Counted from the stretch's first letter, positions 24,522 through 34,514 are shown. The stretch is 64,000 nt of DNA from Collimonas silvisoli (GCF_018305005.1 NZ_JAGQEG010000022.1:1-64000), one strand, 5' to 3'. Numbers and translations are program-made. The notes: a model not told the origin generated them from the sequence alone.

Positions 24522-26774
24522 ATGACACAACTCAACTCGCCTCAGCTACATTCGCCACACTTGCCCGACAAGGAAGACGACATCAGTCTGGCCGCGATTC
24601 TCGATGTCTTATTGGATAATCGCCGCCTGATCTGTCTCGTCACTCTCGCCTTCATCGTGATTGGCGCGCTGTACGCTTTTCTGGGGACGCCAATCTACAA
24701 AGCCGATATTCTGGTGCAAGTGGAAGACAACTCGCCCAGTGCCGCCGCCAGCAATATCCTGGCCGACATGTCGACGATGTTCGATGTGAAATCGACCGCG
24801 CCGGCCGAAATCGAAATTCTGAGTTCGCGCCTGGTGGTATCCAGGTCGGTCGATAATCTGCACCTGTTCATCGAGCAGCGGCCAAAATATTTTCCGCTGA
24901 TTGGCGCTGTCATCGCGCGCGCAAACAAGGACCTTTCCAATCCCGGATTGTTCGGTATCGGCGGCTACGCCTGGGGCAGCGAAAAAATCGATGTCGATAT
25001 TTTCAATGTCCCGCTAATCCTGGAAGGCGAATCGTTCAAGCTGAAGACGCTAGGCAAAGGCCGTTACGCCTTGTCCAGTTCCAAGTTCGACCAGGTATTC
25101 GAAGGCGTGGCGGGGCGGACGGAAATATTCCATCTCGGCGACGACGTCATAGAGCTGCGTGTGGCTCAGCTGCAAGCCAAGGCGGGCGCCGTCTTCGATC
25201 TTGCGCGCAACTCAAGGCTGAAGACCATCCAGGATTTGCAAGAGCAATTGAGCATCGCTGAAAAGGGCAAGCAATCCGGCGTGATCGGCGCTGAACTGCT
25301 GGGGGCCGACCCGCTGCTGATCAGTGAGACATTGAATGAGATCGGCCGTCAATATGTACGGCAAAACGTCGAACGCAAGTCTGCCGAGGCCACCAAATCG
25401 CTAGACTTTCTTGACGGCCAGCTGCCGCAGCTGAAACAGGAACTGGACCGGGCCGAGAATCTCTACAATGCGCTGCGTGAACGGGCCGGCAGCATCGATA
25501 TTGGAGAAGAAGCCAAGATAGTCCTGCAGCACGCAGTGACGGCCGAAACGCAGATATTCGAGCTGAGACAGAAGCGCAAGGATCTGGTTACCCGCTTTGC
25601 CGATTCGCATCCGTCGATCCTGGCACTCGACCGCCAGATCGCCGCGCTTCAGAGTGATCAGGGAAAGGTTTCAGGGCAGATAAAAAAACTGCCTAACAGT
25701 GAGCAGGATCTGTTGCGGCTGATGCGCGACGTGACCGTGAATACCACCTTATATACAGAGCTGCTGAACAATATTCAGCAATTGAAGCTGGTCAAGGAGG
25801 GCAAGGTCGGCAATGTCCGGGTGGTCGACGTTGCCGCAATTCCGGAAATCCCGGTCAGGCCGAAAAAGATACTGGTGCTGCCAATTGCCGCAATATTCGG
25901 CCTGTTTGCGGGGGTAGTGGCGGCCGTTGTACGCGAGACGCTTTACGGCGGCATCAGCAACCCCAACGATATCGAGCGCTTCGCCGGCTTGAGTGTGTAT
26001 GCCACTGTGCCGCTGAGCGATGCGCAGGAGGAGCTGAACAAGAAAATCAGAAGGAAAGCCGGGGAGCCGGCCGTGCTGGCGCTGTTCCAGCCGCACGATA
26101 CCGCGGTCGAAAGCCTGCGCAGCTTGCGCACGGCCTTGCGCTTTGCCATGCTTGAAGCACACAACAATATCGTGTTGCTGACCGGCCCCGCCCCGGGGGT
26201 CGGCAAATCGTTCATCGCCGCCAATCTGTCGGCGCTCATTGCCTCTTCGGGCAAGCGCGTGCTGCTGATTGACGCCGACCTGCGCCGGGGCCATCTCAAT
26301 CAGTACTTCGGATCGGCGCGCGGCAAGGGCTTGTCTGAATTAATTGCCGGCGCCGCCATTCCGGCTGAAGCGCTGCAGAAATCCATCCTGCCGAATCTTG
26401 ATTTCATTTCCACCGGCAGGCTGCCGCCTAACCCGGCCGAACTGTTCCTTGCCGGGCGCACGGCGGAGCTGCTGCAAGGGTTCTCCGCCGAATACGACAT
26501 TGTGCTGGTCGACACGGCGCCGGTGCTGGCAGCCTCGGACGCAGGCATTCTGGCGGCAATGGCTGGCACGGTTTTCCTGGTCGCGAAGGCTGATGTGAGC
26601 AAAATCGGAGAGATGGTCGAATGCGTCAAGCGTCTGGCGCAGAACGGGATACGGGCAAAAGGAGCGATATTCAACGGCATCAGGCACGACACGCGCAGGT
26701 ATGGCTATGGCGCCAGGTCGGGGCGCTACCGGTACGCCGCTTATTCCTATAAACCGCAAGACATCGTTTCTTGA
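24522..26774 (+). CDS. wzc: Polysaccharide co-polymerase and bacterial tyrosine kinase (Wzc)
   Basis: The N-terminal Wzz domain has a membrane helix at about residues 42-60. A long periplasmic coiled coil and a GNVR-type segment follow, with a second helix near 450. The cytoplasmic BY-kinase domain has Walker A GPAPGVGKS (Lys562), Walker A' VLLIDADLRRG and Walker B VLVDTAP. The C-terminus ends in a tyrosine cluster (YGYGARSGRYRYAAYSY), the autophosphorylation site read by Wzb. It controls chain length and export with Wza. Confidence 0.93.
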   Translation: MTQLNSPQLHSPHLPDKEDDISLAAILDVLLDNRRLICLVTLAFIVIGALYAFLGTPIYKADILVQVEDNSPSAAASNILADMSTMFDVKSTAPAEIEILSSRLVVSRSVDNLHLFIEQRPKYFPLIGAVIARANKDLSNPGLFGIGGYAWGSEKIDVDIFNVPLILEGESFKLKTLGKGRYALSSSKFDQVFEGVAGRTEIFHLGDDVIELRVAQLQAKAGAVFDLARNSRLKTIQDLQEQLSIAEKGKQSGVIGAELLGADPLLISETLNEIGRQYVRQNVERKSAEATKSLDFLDGQLPQLKQELDRAENLYNALRERAGSIDIGEEAKIVLQHAVTAETQIFELRQKRKDLVTRFADSHPSILALDRQIAALQSDQGKVSGQIKKLPNSEQDLLRLMRDVTVNTTLYTELLNNIQQLKLVKEGKVGNVRVVDVAAIPEIPVRPKKILVLPIAAIFGLFAGVVAAVVRETLYGGISNPNDIERFAGLSVYATVPLSDAQEELNKKIRRKAGEPAVLALFQPHDTAVESLRSLRTALRFAMLEAHNNIVLLTGPAPGVGKSFIAANLSALIASSGKRVLLIDADLRRGHLNQYFGSARGKGLSELIAGAAIPAEALQKSILPNLDFISTGRLPPNPAELFLAGRTAELLQGFSAEYDIVLVDTAPVLAASDAGILAAMAGTVFLVAKADVSKIGEMVECVKRLAQNGIRAKGAIFNGIRHDTRRYGYGARSGRYRYAAYSYKPQDIVS

Positions 26775-26788
26775 GCCTGCCCCTCGCC

Positions 26789-27991
26789 ATGAAAAAAACC
26801 AAAGCGCTGTTGCAAATCGTATTCGAGCAAGCGGTTTTCACCTTCTCGTTTTTTTCTACGCAGGCTTTGCTGGCTCGCTACCTGAGTGTGGAGGACTTCG
26901 CCACGTTTTCCGTCATTTACTCGGCCGTGATCCTGTTGAATATCGTGCATGGCTGCACGGTCATGGAGCCGTTGCTGGTGTTTGCCAAGGCGGACTATGC
27001 AATCGACCGCAAGCTGCTGATGAAATTGCATGTGCCGCTGGCGCTGGTCAGTGTGCCGGTATTGATTTATCTGGTATGGCGGATTCTCGATACGCCGCCG
27101 TATTTCGGTTACGCCCTGGTTCTTTCGCTGGCGGGCTTTGTCGCTTACTGGACGGTGCGCTCGATTGCCATTTTGGAAAACAAGAGTCTTAAATCCGTGA
27201 TTCCCGCACTGGCGCAGCTGGCGGGCGTAGCTGCGGCAATTGCACTGATTCCAAAGAACAGCCCCTATGAGCTGAGTGAGCTGCTCGCCGCGCTGGGTCT
27301 GCCGATGCTGCTGACGAGCGCGCTGATTGCGGGCATGTCGAAAGAAAAGATTCGCCAGCCAGGTGAAGCGCCGAGTGCAAACAAAGCCTGGCTGAGTTTC
27401 GGCCTCAACAATTCTCTGAGCCAGATTCTGATCTGGGTGATGACCAACGGCTTGGTGATCTACTACATGTCCAGGCAGCAGGCGGATCTGGCGGCCAATT
27501 TCCGGGTGGTGCTGATGCTGGTGCTGCCGGCACAGTATTTGAACATCGCGATCTCGAATTTCGGCTTGCCGAGGCTGGCCCGGCTGTTCGATGAAAAATC
27601 GGCAGAATTTTCAGCGATGGCGCGCATGCTGATCGCGGCCACCTTGGCTTCCAGTCTTTTGTATAGCCTGGTCCTATGGATCTGGGGACAGTTCCTGGTC
27701 GGCTTGCTGTTCGGCGCCAAATACAGCGGCCTGAATATGCACGACTATATTTTGCTGCCGGTGATTCTGGCGGCAATTCAGGGCACCCGTACCGTATTGA
27801 AGGCGCTCAGATTGACGCACTGCGCCAGCTGGGCCGTAACCGGCGGATTCCTTTGCTTCATATTGGTATTCGCCGCACGTCCGGCAGCATCCGTCAGCAC
27901 CTTCTTCATTCCCACCATCTTCGGCCTTTGCCTGGCCTCCATCATCATGTTTTACCAAATTCGCAAAAGCTTAACGGTGATCGTCCTATGA
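26789..27991 (+). CDS. wzx: Polysaccharide flippase-like membrane protein (Wzx/MATE-type)
   Basis: About 400 residues with twelve or so hydrophobic helices, starting MKKTKALLQIVFEQAVFTFSFFSTQALLARYLSVEDFATF, resemble the polysaccharide-transport (PST) family. Wzx flips undecaprenyl-PP-linked repeat units to the periplasm. A TTG at 26771 overlapping the wzc stop is an alternative start; I prefer ATG 26789. The stop overlaps the next ATG (ATGA). The symbol is assigned by role, since sequence identity in this family is low. Confidence 0.75.
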   Translation: MKKTKALLQIVFEQAVFTFSFFSTQALLARYLSVEDFATFSVIYSAVILLNIVHGCTVMEPLLVFAKADYAIDRKLLMKLHVPLALVSVPVLIYLVWRILDTPPYFGYALVLSLAGFVAYWTVRSIAILENKSLKSVIPALAQLAGVAAAIALIPKNSPYELSELLAALGLPMLLTSALIAGMSKEKIRQPGEAPSANKAWLSFGLNNSLSQILIWVMTNGLVIYYMSRQQADLAANFRVVLMLVLPAQYLNIAISNFGLPRLARLFDEKSAEFSAMARMLIAATLASSLLYSLVLWIWGQFLVGLLFGAKYSGLNMHDYILLPVILAAIQGTRTVLKALRLTHCASWAVTGGFLCFILVFAARPAASVSTFFIPTIFGLCLASIIMFYQIRKSLTVIVL

Positions 27992-29205
27992 AAATCGTGA
28001 TTGGCGCCGTGCCTTACAGCCCAAATCTGGGCGATGGAATTATTTATGAAAATATCCGGCAGCTGTTGCTGGAGCATATGCCGAGCGCGCGGGTCAGCGC
28101 CCTCGATATCGCCGGACGGGACGATTACGAGGCGCCTGGCGTCTCCAGGAAATCCTTGATCAACAAGGTGCCGAAGCGGCTGCGTCCCTATCTGGTTTGC
28201 GCTTACTTCGGCCTGCAATATTTTTTGCGCTGGCGTCGCAAGTGGCTGCGGCAACTGGCCAATGCGGATCTGATCGTGATCGGCGGCGGGCAGTTGTTCC
28301 TAGACGTGAATCTGAATTTTCCGATCAAGTTGTTCCTGCTATCGAAAACCATCAAGGCTGCCGGCAAATCCGGCAAGGTTGCGATTCTGGGGGTCGGCGT
28401 CGCCACCACCATGTCCGACGCCGGTACCGGATTGCTGCGACGGACGCTGGCCAATCTGGCGCCGATGCAAATCAGCACGCGTGACAGCGCTTCGGCGCAC
28501 AATCTGCAACAGATTCTGGCAGAGAAGCTGGAAGTGCGAGTCACGCCGGATCCAGGTATCTATTCAAAGCAAACCTATGCCAGCTCTTTGCCGGTACGTG
28601 CCGCAGGGGATGTTTTGGGAATCTGCATTTCAAGCCCGCTGGAGTTGAATCAGCTTGGCGCGGAAGATGCGGATTATGGGCAGCGGATCGGCATGTATTT
28701 CCAGCAGCTGGCGAGGCAGGCGGTTGAACTGGGGTATCGGGTTCAGCTGTTTACCAACGGCTCTCCGGATGACGAGACATTCAAGGAAGTGCTGGCAAGC
28801 GACCTCGATCCCGCAGCCGTGCTTAACCTGCCGCGGCCCGACCTGCCGGCGCAGCTGGTTGCCAATATCGCCAATTGCGATTGCATCATCGCTCACCGGC
28901 TGCATGCCAATATCGTTGCCTACGCGCTCGACATTCCCAGCATCGGCTTGAGCTGGGACAGCAAGATCAAGTCATTTTTCAAGCAGACCGGCCGCGACCG
29001 CTTTTTCATCCAGGCGGCGATACCGGATGTCGGCCGCACGCTCAGCCTGCTTGATTACGCGCGCCGCAGCCGGGACGCAACAAAAAAAGCGGAATTGACG
29101 CAGCAGCTCACATCGGAAATTGCGGCCTTGCTCAACGCATCGAGCCCTTCGTGTGCAGCGCTGACGCCGGAAGACGCCAGCGCCGTAGTCACGGCAGCGG
29201 CATAG
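27988..29205 (+). CDS. Polysaccharide pyruvyl transferase family protein
   Basis: The 405-residue protein begins MKIVIGAVPYSPNLGDGIIYENI and contains DLIVIGGGQLF and, toward the end, IIAHRLHANIVAYALDIPSIGLSWDSKIKSFF, all typical of the CsaB/WcaK family (PF04230). These enzymes add pyruvate ketals from phosphoenolpyruvate to sugars, giving the polymer negative charge. The ATG at 27988 overlaps the flippase stop; the frame is open further upstream but only as a shadow of the flippase gene. Confidence 0.87.
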   Translation: MKIVIGAVPYSPNLGDGIIYENIRQLLLEHMPSARVSALDIAGRDDYEAPGVSRKSLINKVPKRLRPYLVCAYFGLQYFLRWRRKWLRQLANADLIVIGGGQLFLDVNLNFPIKLFLLSKTIKAAGKSGKVAILGVGVATTMSDAGTGLLRRTLANLAPMQISTRDSASAHNLQQILAEKLEVRVTPDPGIYSKQTYASSLPVRAAGDVLGICISSPLELNQLGAEDADYGQRIGMYFQQLARQAVELGYRVQLFTNGSPDDETFKEVLASDLDPAAVLNLPRPDLPAQLVANIANCDCIIAHRLHANIVAYALDIPSIGLSWDSKIKSFFKQTGRDRFFIQAAIPDVGRTLSLLDYARRSRDATKKAELTQQLTSEIAALLNASSPSCAALTPEDASAVVTAAA

Positions 29206-29213
29206 CAACGGCG

Positions 29214-30248
29214 ATGAAAAAGCTATTCGACAAGCGCATTGCGGCCGAAATCAGGCTCATCAGCGGGGCGCTGATCCTGTTGCTGGGGGCGCTGGTCTAT
29301 CTATATCAGCGAGTCTTTCTTCCAGCCTATTTTTTTACCGATGAACGGACGATTTACGATCTGATCCGATATACGGATCTTCATCTGGCAGAACAAAACT
29401 CTTTTGTCAGCATGGCCGTGATTTTCTCTTTTCTCGGCCAGGCCGGGTCGCAGTTGTTATTGGTGAGCGCCACCGGGCTGGTGATGATCTATGTCAGCAA
29501 GCGCTCGTTGCGCTTGGTCGATCTTGTGTTTGCCTGCGTCCTGATGTCGTCATTCGCATTGTTCAATCTCAAGCTGTCGAAAGAAGTCGTCGTCATTCTC
29601 CTGAACTTGGCGGCGTGCCTTATCTGCAGCCGGCGCCTGTCGAACCACAGCAAGATCGGATTGACGGTCGCCCTCTATCTGCTGTACGCATGGCAGTTCC
29701 GCATCTATTTCGTTCTGGTGGCCGCCATCCTGATAGCGCTGCACATGGTGGCCAGCAGCCACGGCAAACTGCGCGCGGTGATTGTGTTCGGCGTCCTCGC
29801 CGCTTGCCTGGCGCTGCCGGGCGACTTCTGGAATCAGTTGCAGCTGGCGCGCGATATTGTCAATGAAAACAGGGAAGGGATGGCGGACGCCAAGACTGTC
29901 TTCACGAATATCCTGACTCCCAGCGGCGTACTGACGGCTCTTCCGAATATCGGCTTTGCGACGATACGCTTTTACTTTGCGCCGCTGTTTTCACTGCGCG
30001 CGCAAGAACTGATCCTGTCTTTTACCTTGTGGTATCTGACCTTCGTTCTTTTCAGGCGGCGCAACTACCAACATCCTTTGTTCCTACTGCTGCTTGCCAA
30101 TTTTGCGGTTCAGACTTTCTTTGAACCGGACCTCGGATCTTTTTTTCGCCACTTGACTGCCTATGCCTTCTGCGTGTTCGGCATCGACTATCTACAGCCT
30201 GCGCAGGAGGAGGTTGCGCGCAGATTTCCAGCTACAAGGCAAGCATAA
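29214..30248 (+). CDS. Polytopic membrane protein, probable polysaccharide polymerase (Wzy-like)
   Basis: The 344-residue product has about nine hydrophobic segments with a larger loop containing NENREGMADAKTVFTNILTPSG. The sequence is not family-diagnostic, as is usual for Wzy polymerases. Its place between pyruvyl transferase and glycosyltransferase in a wza-wzc operon, and the lack of any other polymerase candidate here, argue for Wzy. I start at ATG 29214, 8 bp after the previous stop. It could also be an unrelated polysaccharide membrane protein such as an acceptor ligase. Confidence 0.6.
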   Translation: MKKLFDKRIAAEIRLISGALILLLGALVYLYQRVFLPAYFFTDERTIYDLIRYTDLHLAEQNSFVSMAVIFSFLGQAGSQLLLVSATGLVMIYVSKRSLRLVDLVFACVLMSSFALFNLKLSKEVVVILLNLAACLICSRRLSNHSKIGLTVALYLLYAWQFRIYFVLVAAILIALHMVASSHGKLRAVIVFGVLAACLALPGDFWNQLQLARDIVNENREGMADAKTVFTNILTPSGVLTALPNIGFATIRFYFAPLFSLRAQELILSFTLWYLTFVLFRRRNYQHPLFLLLLANFAVQTFFEPDLGSFFRHLTAYAFCVFGIDYLQPAQEEVARRFPATRQA

Positions 30249-30279
30249 AGGCAAGCATATTTTTCTTAGGGGGGGAATA

Positions 30280-31377
30280 ATGCATAAAAATCGTCCGCTC
30301 AGTGTGTTGAACGTAGCAGAGACCATCAAAGGAGGGATCGCCACTTATCTCGATACGCTGGAGCGTCTAAGCGGCGATTTCAATTGCAATTTCTCGTATT
30401 TGATTCCTGCCTCGCAAGCCGATCAGCTGAATGCCGGCCGCAAGCATTTCCATGCCTATTCGCGCGCTGGCCTGGGGCCTCTCAAACTGGCGATCGCCAT
30501 CGTCCGTCAGGTGCGCTTGCAGTCTCCCGATATTGTCTTCGCGCACAGCACCTTCGCCGGCGTGGCGCTGTGCCTGGCCAGACCCTGGCTTGGACGCAAG
30601 ACAAAGACGATGTATTGCGCGCACGGCTGGGCCAGTTTCCGCGATCGCAGCAAGCTGGTGACGCTGCTTACCCGGGTTGTCGAAACGGGCATGTCCTACG
30701 TTCCTGATTCGGTGGTAGAGATTTCGCGTTATGAATATGAAAAAAACCGCAGATCCGGTTTTTCCCGAAACTGTACTTTGATCCAAAGCAGTGTGCTGGA
30801 CCGAAAGGATGCGCCGCGTCCGCAAAGCAGGGACGACGGCCATTTGCATATCCTGTTTGTCGGCCGCCTGGACCGGGAAAAGGGTTACGATATTCTGCTG
30901 GAAGCTATTCGTATTTTGCAAAAGACCAGGCCGGAATATGTGTATCACATCGTCGGCGCTCCGGTGCTGGCCAATCTGGCGCTTGAAAAGGTGGATGCCT
31001 GGAATGTGCGCTATTACGGCTGGATCGACCAAGCCCATATCGACGCGTATTACGACCGCGCGAACGTGCTGGTAATGCCGTCACGGACAGAAGGGTTCGG
31101 CTTGGCGGCATTGGAAGCCTTTCGCAGCTATGTGCCGGTGATTGCCAGCAACCGCGGGGCATTGCCCGATATCGTTGAGCATGCGGTCAATGGCCTTATC
31201 TTCAATTGCACCGCCAGCGACCTGGCGGAAAAACTGGAAAATATCGACCACGACACCCTCAAGCGCTATGCAGTCGCGGCGCGGGCTGCCTACGTTGAAC
31301 GCTTCTCGCCGCTGCAATTCATTGCCGGTTATCAGAAATTATTTTCCCATTTTCGGCAGTTGATGCAGTTGAGTTAG
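30280..31377 (+). CDS. Family 4 glycosyltransferase
   Basis: The GT-B fold is visible: N-terminal SVLNVAETIKGGIATYLDTLERL, and C-terminal HILFVGRLDREKGYDILLEAI with LVMPSRTEGFGLAALEAF..VPVIASNRGALPDIV, the nucleotide-sugar-binding E-x7-E region of GT4. AGGGGGG eight bases before ATG 30280 is the best start. It is the only non-initiating glycosyltransferase in the exopolysaccharide cluster, so it should add the second or a later sugar of the repeat unit. Confidence 0.9.
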   Translation: MHKNRPLSVLNVAETIKGGIATYLDTLERLSGDFNCNFSYLIPASQADQLNAGRKHFHAYSRAGLGPLKLAIAIVRQVRLQSPDIVFAHSTFAGVALCLARPWLGRKTKTMYCAHGWASFRDRSKLVTLLTRVVETGMSYVPDSVVEISRYEYEKNRRSGFSRNCTLIQSSVLDRKDAPRPQSRDDGHLHILFVGRLDREKGYDILLEAIRILQKTRPEYVYHIVGAPVLANLALEKVDAWNVRYYGWIDQAHIDAYYDRANVLVMPSRTEGFGLAALEAFRSYVPVIASNRGALPDIVEHAVNGLIFNCTASDLAEKLENIDHDTLKRYAVAARAAYVERFSPLQFIAGYQKLFSHFRQLMQLS

Positions 31378-31422
31378 CGCGCAACCTGGCGGCTACATTT
31401 TCTTATACTGGAGGATAAACAG

Positions 31423-32721
31423 ATGAAATTACGCGTAGCTCATGTTTCCCCTGTTTTTTTCTGTGGCCTGTTGCTGGCGGGGCCTGCCAGCGGCTGGGAG
31501 AAATACGGCATTCATTCCATTTATCCGGTCGCCATCAGCGTGCAGATCAAACCCTCCGCACTGTCGGACGACGATTTGAAAAGAGTCAAGAGGGCGGGCT
31601 TTGAGTACCTGCGATTTGGCATACGTCCGCCCATCGCGGCGATCGCCAAAAAAAATCCGGATTATTCGACACTGCTCACCCGGATCCATAACGCACAACT
31701 AAAGCCTATCGTCACGCTGTTTGGCGGGGTCGATGTCTGGGGCGGAGAAAAAATGGAATCGCGAATGGCCAGGACGCCGCAGGAATCCGCGGATAAATTT
31801 GCCGCCTTTGCGCTGGACACCCTGCGGCAATATGCAGACCCTGATATTTTGTGGGAATTGTGGAATGAGCCGGACGATCCCACTTTCTTGAAGCCGGAGC
31901 TGTTGCAATCGGGATTGCTGCCGTCGATACAGGCAATTTGCGCGTCCTTGAAGGGTAACGGGCAGCAGGGGCAACAGGGGCAACAGAAGGGGATTGCGCG
32001 CAAGAATATATTTGGCTTCGGTTTCAGCAAAATGCCGAATCTGACCCCTGATTCCATCGGCAGCCAACTCCTTGCCGCTTCGCTGGAGAACTGTCTCGAC
32101 GGCGTTTCCGTCCATCCTTACCGAAACATTCCCGAGACGGTCATCAACGATGCTGAGCAGACGCGCAGCCTGATGCAACAATACGGACGCGCCGACTTGC
32201 CGATGATTGCGTCGGAATGGGGATATTCAAGCTTTACCGCCGCCCGCGATCAGGACGCGCAGGCGGAACTCATTCTGAGGGAATATCTGTCCACGGTATT
32301 TGCCGGTATCCCGCTATTGAGTATCTACGAATGGAAAGATTCAGGAACCGATCCGACGGCGATAGAACACAATTATGGACTTGTCGGCAACGACGACAGA
32401 CCGAAACCAGCGTTGCTGGCGCTTAGCTATTTATTGAAGAAACTGGAACACACTCAACTTGCCGCCAGCAAAAAAGACGGGACAGCGTATCAGCTGACCC
32501 TAACCAGCGAGCCTGGCGTCAAGGAAAGGCGCAACGTCTACATGTTATGGGCTTCTTCTTCGCGTGCAGGCAGACCGTTCAGCATTCAAAGGAATGGCGC
32601 CAAACGCTGCATCATCAGTCAGTTTCATCCGCAGCAGAGCGATAGGCCCTGTCCGGGCAACGCGGAAAACGTCGAGGTGAACGCCGGTTCTGTGCCGGTG
32701 GCGGTAACGCTTTATTTCTAG
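31423..32721 (+). CDS. Secreted glycoside hydrolase, PslG/GH39-like
   Basis: A signal peptide (to about residue 24) is followed by a TIM-barrel of clan GH-A. The acid/base is Glu149 in LWNEPD and the nucleophile Glu265 in ASEWGYSS. GGAGG precedes the ATG. A Gly-Gln-Gln triple repeat (about residues 178-186, encoded by a 9-bp repeat at 31960-31990) is an unusual low-complexity loop. Hydrolases in exopolysaccharide operons trim or release polymer in the periplasm or at the surface. The exact family and linkage are uncertain. Confidence 0.82.
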   Translation: MKLRVAHVSPVFFCGLLLAGPASGWEKYGIHSIYPVAISVQIKPSALSDDDLKRVKRAGFEYLRFGIRPPIAAIAKKNPDYSTLLTRIHNAQLKPIVTLFGGVDVWGGEKMESRMARTPQESADKFAAFALDTLRQYADPDILWELWNEPDDPTFLKPELLQSGLLPSIQAICASLKGNGQQGQQGQQKGIARKNIFGFGFSKMPNLTPDSIGSQLLAASLENCLDGVSVHPYRNIPETVINDAEQTRSLMQQYGRADLPMIASEWGYSSFTAARDQDAQAELILREYLSTVFAGIPLLSIYEWKDSGTDPTAIEHNYGLVGNDDRPKPALLALSYLLKKLEHTQLAASKKDGTAYQLTLTSEPGVKERRNVYMLWASSSRAGRPFSIQRNGAKRCIISQFHPQQSDRPCPGNAENVEVNAGSVPVAVTLYF

Positions 32722-32768
32722 CCAGAGACCAAGAGAAAAAAGGGAGGGGCGCAGGCCTCAGTTCATGC

Positions 32769-34187
32769 TCAATATGCGGACTTGCCGCTCCAGCCTTTGA
32801 AGGCGGTCCAGACCAGGATGCGGAAATCCATCAGGAAAGACCAGTTCTGTATGTAATGCATATCGAACTGAACCCTCTTTTCCATTTTTTCAAGCGTGTC
32901 GGTTTCGCCGCGATAGCCGTGGATTTGCGCCCAGCCGGTGATGCCGGGTTTGACCCGATGGCGCACCATGTACAAATCCAGAAGTTCTTCATACATCTGA
33001 TTATGTTGCAGCGCATGAGGCCTTGGTCCGATCACGGACATGTCGCCCAACAAGACATTGATGAATTGCGGCAGTTCATCCAGGCTGAAGTGACGCATGA
33101 ATTTCCCTATTCTTGTGACACGCGGATCGTCCTGGGTGGCCTGTGTAAGCTTGCCGTGTTCCTGATGCGGCTTCATGGAGCGGAACTTGTAAATCATGAA
33201 TTTCTTGCCGTTCAGGCCCAGCCTGACCTGTTTGAAAAATACCGGTCCGGGCGAAGACATCTTGATGCACAGCGCTAGCGCCAGGAACAGCGGACTCAAT
33301 GCCATCAGCACCGCCAGCGCGAACAGCTTGTCCAGAAAATGCTTGGCGATACCGCTGGCGCCGCTGCTGGCAGGACGATTCAGATCGAAGGTCGGGGTGC
33401 CGAGGAAGTTGCTCATCTTGCTGCTGATCATCTGGATCGCCTTGGTGTCCGGAACCCAGCGGATATCCACCAGCGAATTGCGCAGGTAGATTTGCAAAGG
33501 CCTGAGCTGAGCCGCCGCGGTCATCGGCAGCGTGATCCAGATTTCATCGATCTGGTTGGCGAGTACATAGCCATGGATCTGATTGAGCTGTTCGATCCGC
33601 GTGATATGGGCGTCGTGCAGAATGCCGGCCTCGTCGGCGTTGGCTACTACAGCCTTGACGTCATAGCCTATCCACGGCTGCTGCAAGGCGCGGCGGTGGA
33701 TTTCCCGTCCGGCCTGACCATAGCCGACGATCACTACCCGCTTGCCGCCGAGGCGGAGTTTGCGCAGCCTTACCAGGGTGACGTAGGAGAAAGCACGATA
33801 CAGCAACAGCAGCAGCATGCTGGTCATGTACCAGTAAAGCAGCCAATGGTGAGAGAGCCTGCCGATACCGTGCACCATGCGGCTGAGGAAAATTCCCAGA
33901 ATCAGCACCAGCGCCCAGGATACGGCAAGGCGCATGAACATGGACGCAGCGGGCCGTTCGGGCCACGCGGTGTAGAGATCGAGCTGGGCAAATAATACAA
34001 ACGCCAGCGCACAGCAAAAATACAGCAATACCGTGTGCACCGGCGCTGCCAGCGATAGAGGCATGTGGAGCTGGAGATAGGCAACGATCTGGGCCGCAAT
34101 GGCCAGGATCGCCGTATCTGCGATCCGCCTTGGGAGCTCCTGCCCCAGAACATACTGGAGAATAGTCAAGTGTGTTGAGCGCGACAT
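32769..34187 (-). CDS. Undecaprenyl-phosphate glucose phosphotransferase (WcaJ-type initiating enzyme)
   Basis: Four N-terminal membrane helices, a Rossmann-like CoA-binding middle domain (KRVVIVGYGQAGREIHRRAL) and a C-terminal bacterial sugar transferase domain (FKQVRLGLNGKKFMIYKFRSM, DELPQFINVLLGDMSVIGPRPH) give the full polyisoprenyl-phosphate hexose-1-phosphate transferase architecture. It puts the first sugar phosphate on undecaprenyl phosphate. It is convergent with the operon, 47 bp from the hydrolase stop, and so is separately controlled from the AT-rich region above 34188. Confidence 0.92.
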   Translation of the reverse strand: MSRSTHLTILQYVLGQELPRRIADTAILAIAAQIVAYLQLHMPLSLAAPVHTVLLYFCCALAFVLFAQLDLYTAWPERPAASMFMRLAVSWALVLILGIFLSRMVHGIGRLSHHWLLYWYMTSMLLLLLYRAFSYVTLVRLRKLRLGGKRVVIVGYGQAGREIHRRALQQPWIGYDVKAVVANADEAGILHDAHITRIEQLNQIHGYVLANQIDEIWITLPMTAAAQLRPLQIYLRNSLVDIRWVPDTKAIQMISSKMSNFLGTPTFDLNRPASSGASGIAKHFLDKLFALAVLMALSPLFLALALCIKMSSPGPVFFKQVRLGLNGKKFMIYKFRSMKPHQEHGKLTQATQDDPRVTRIGKFMRHFSLDELPQFINVLLGDMSVIGPRPHALQHNQMYEELLDLYMVRHRVKPGITGWAQIHGYRGETDTLEKMEKRVQFDMHYIQNWSFLMDFRILVWTAFKGWSGKSAY

Positions 34188-34514
34188 GATTATCTATCCA
34201 TTGGACTGTCAAAAAGCGTATGAAGGCAGATGCCCGACTTTCAAACCTTGAATCAGCAATCGTTCAAAGTGATTTTTCAATTGTTGTTGCGCAACAAATT
34301 GCCTTCTTGAATCATTTTAATCATTGAAATCAATTTATTCAATGTAAACATTTTAATTAAAATGTTTGTGAAAATTCAATGATGAAGATTTGCCGTTTTG
34401 ACATTTTTGAGGCTTCTTGTGGTCTGACTGTGATGACGGAGGAGCGGCGCGGTTAGAAAGGCAGTTTGAGTTGGTGAAATGCGTGTGGTGTCGGCCTGTC
34501 ATGGGTAGAATCTA
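34188..34514. promoter_or_regulatory. AT-rich intergenic region with a 22-bp perfect palindrome
   Basis: No gene is seen. The probable promoter region of the initiating-transferase gene (minus strand) contains a perfect palindrome at 34346-34367, left half AAACATTTTAA. Related words (ATTCAATG) lie at 34338-34345 and 34374-34381. The palindrome is a plausible operator for an exopolysaccharide or biofilm regulator; no T run makes it a terminator. Confidence 0.45.

Noticed and set aside
31960-31990. Tandem 9-bp repeat as a possible variable-number locus
   Set aside because: Only about three in-frame copies inside the hydrolase gene; too short to claim variability.
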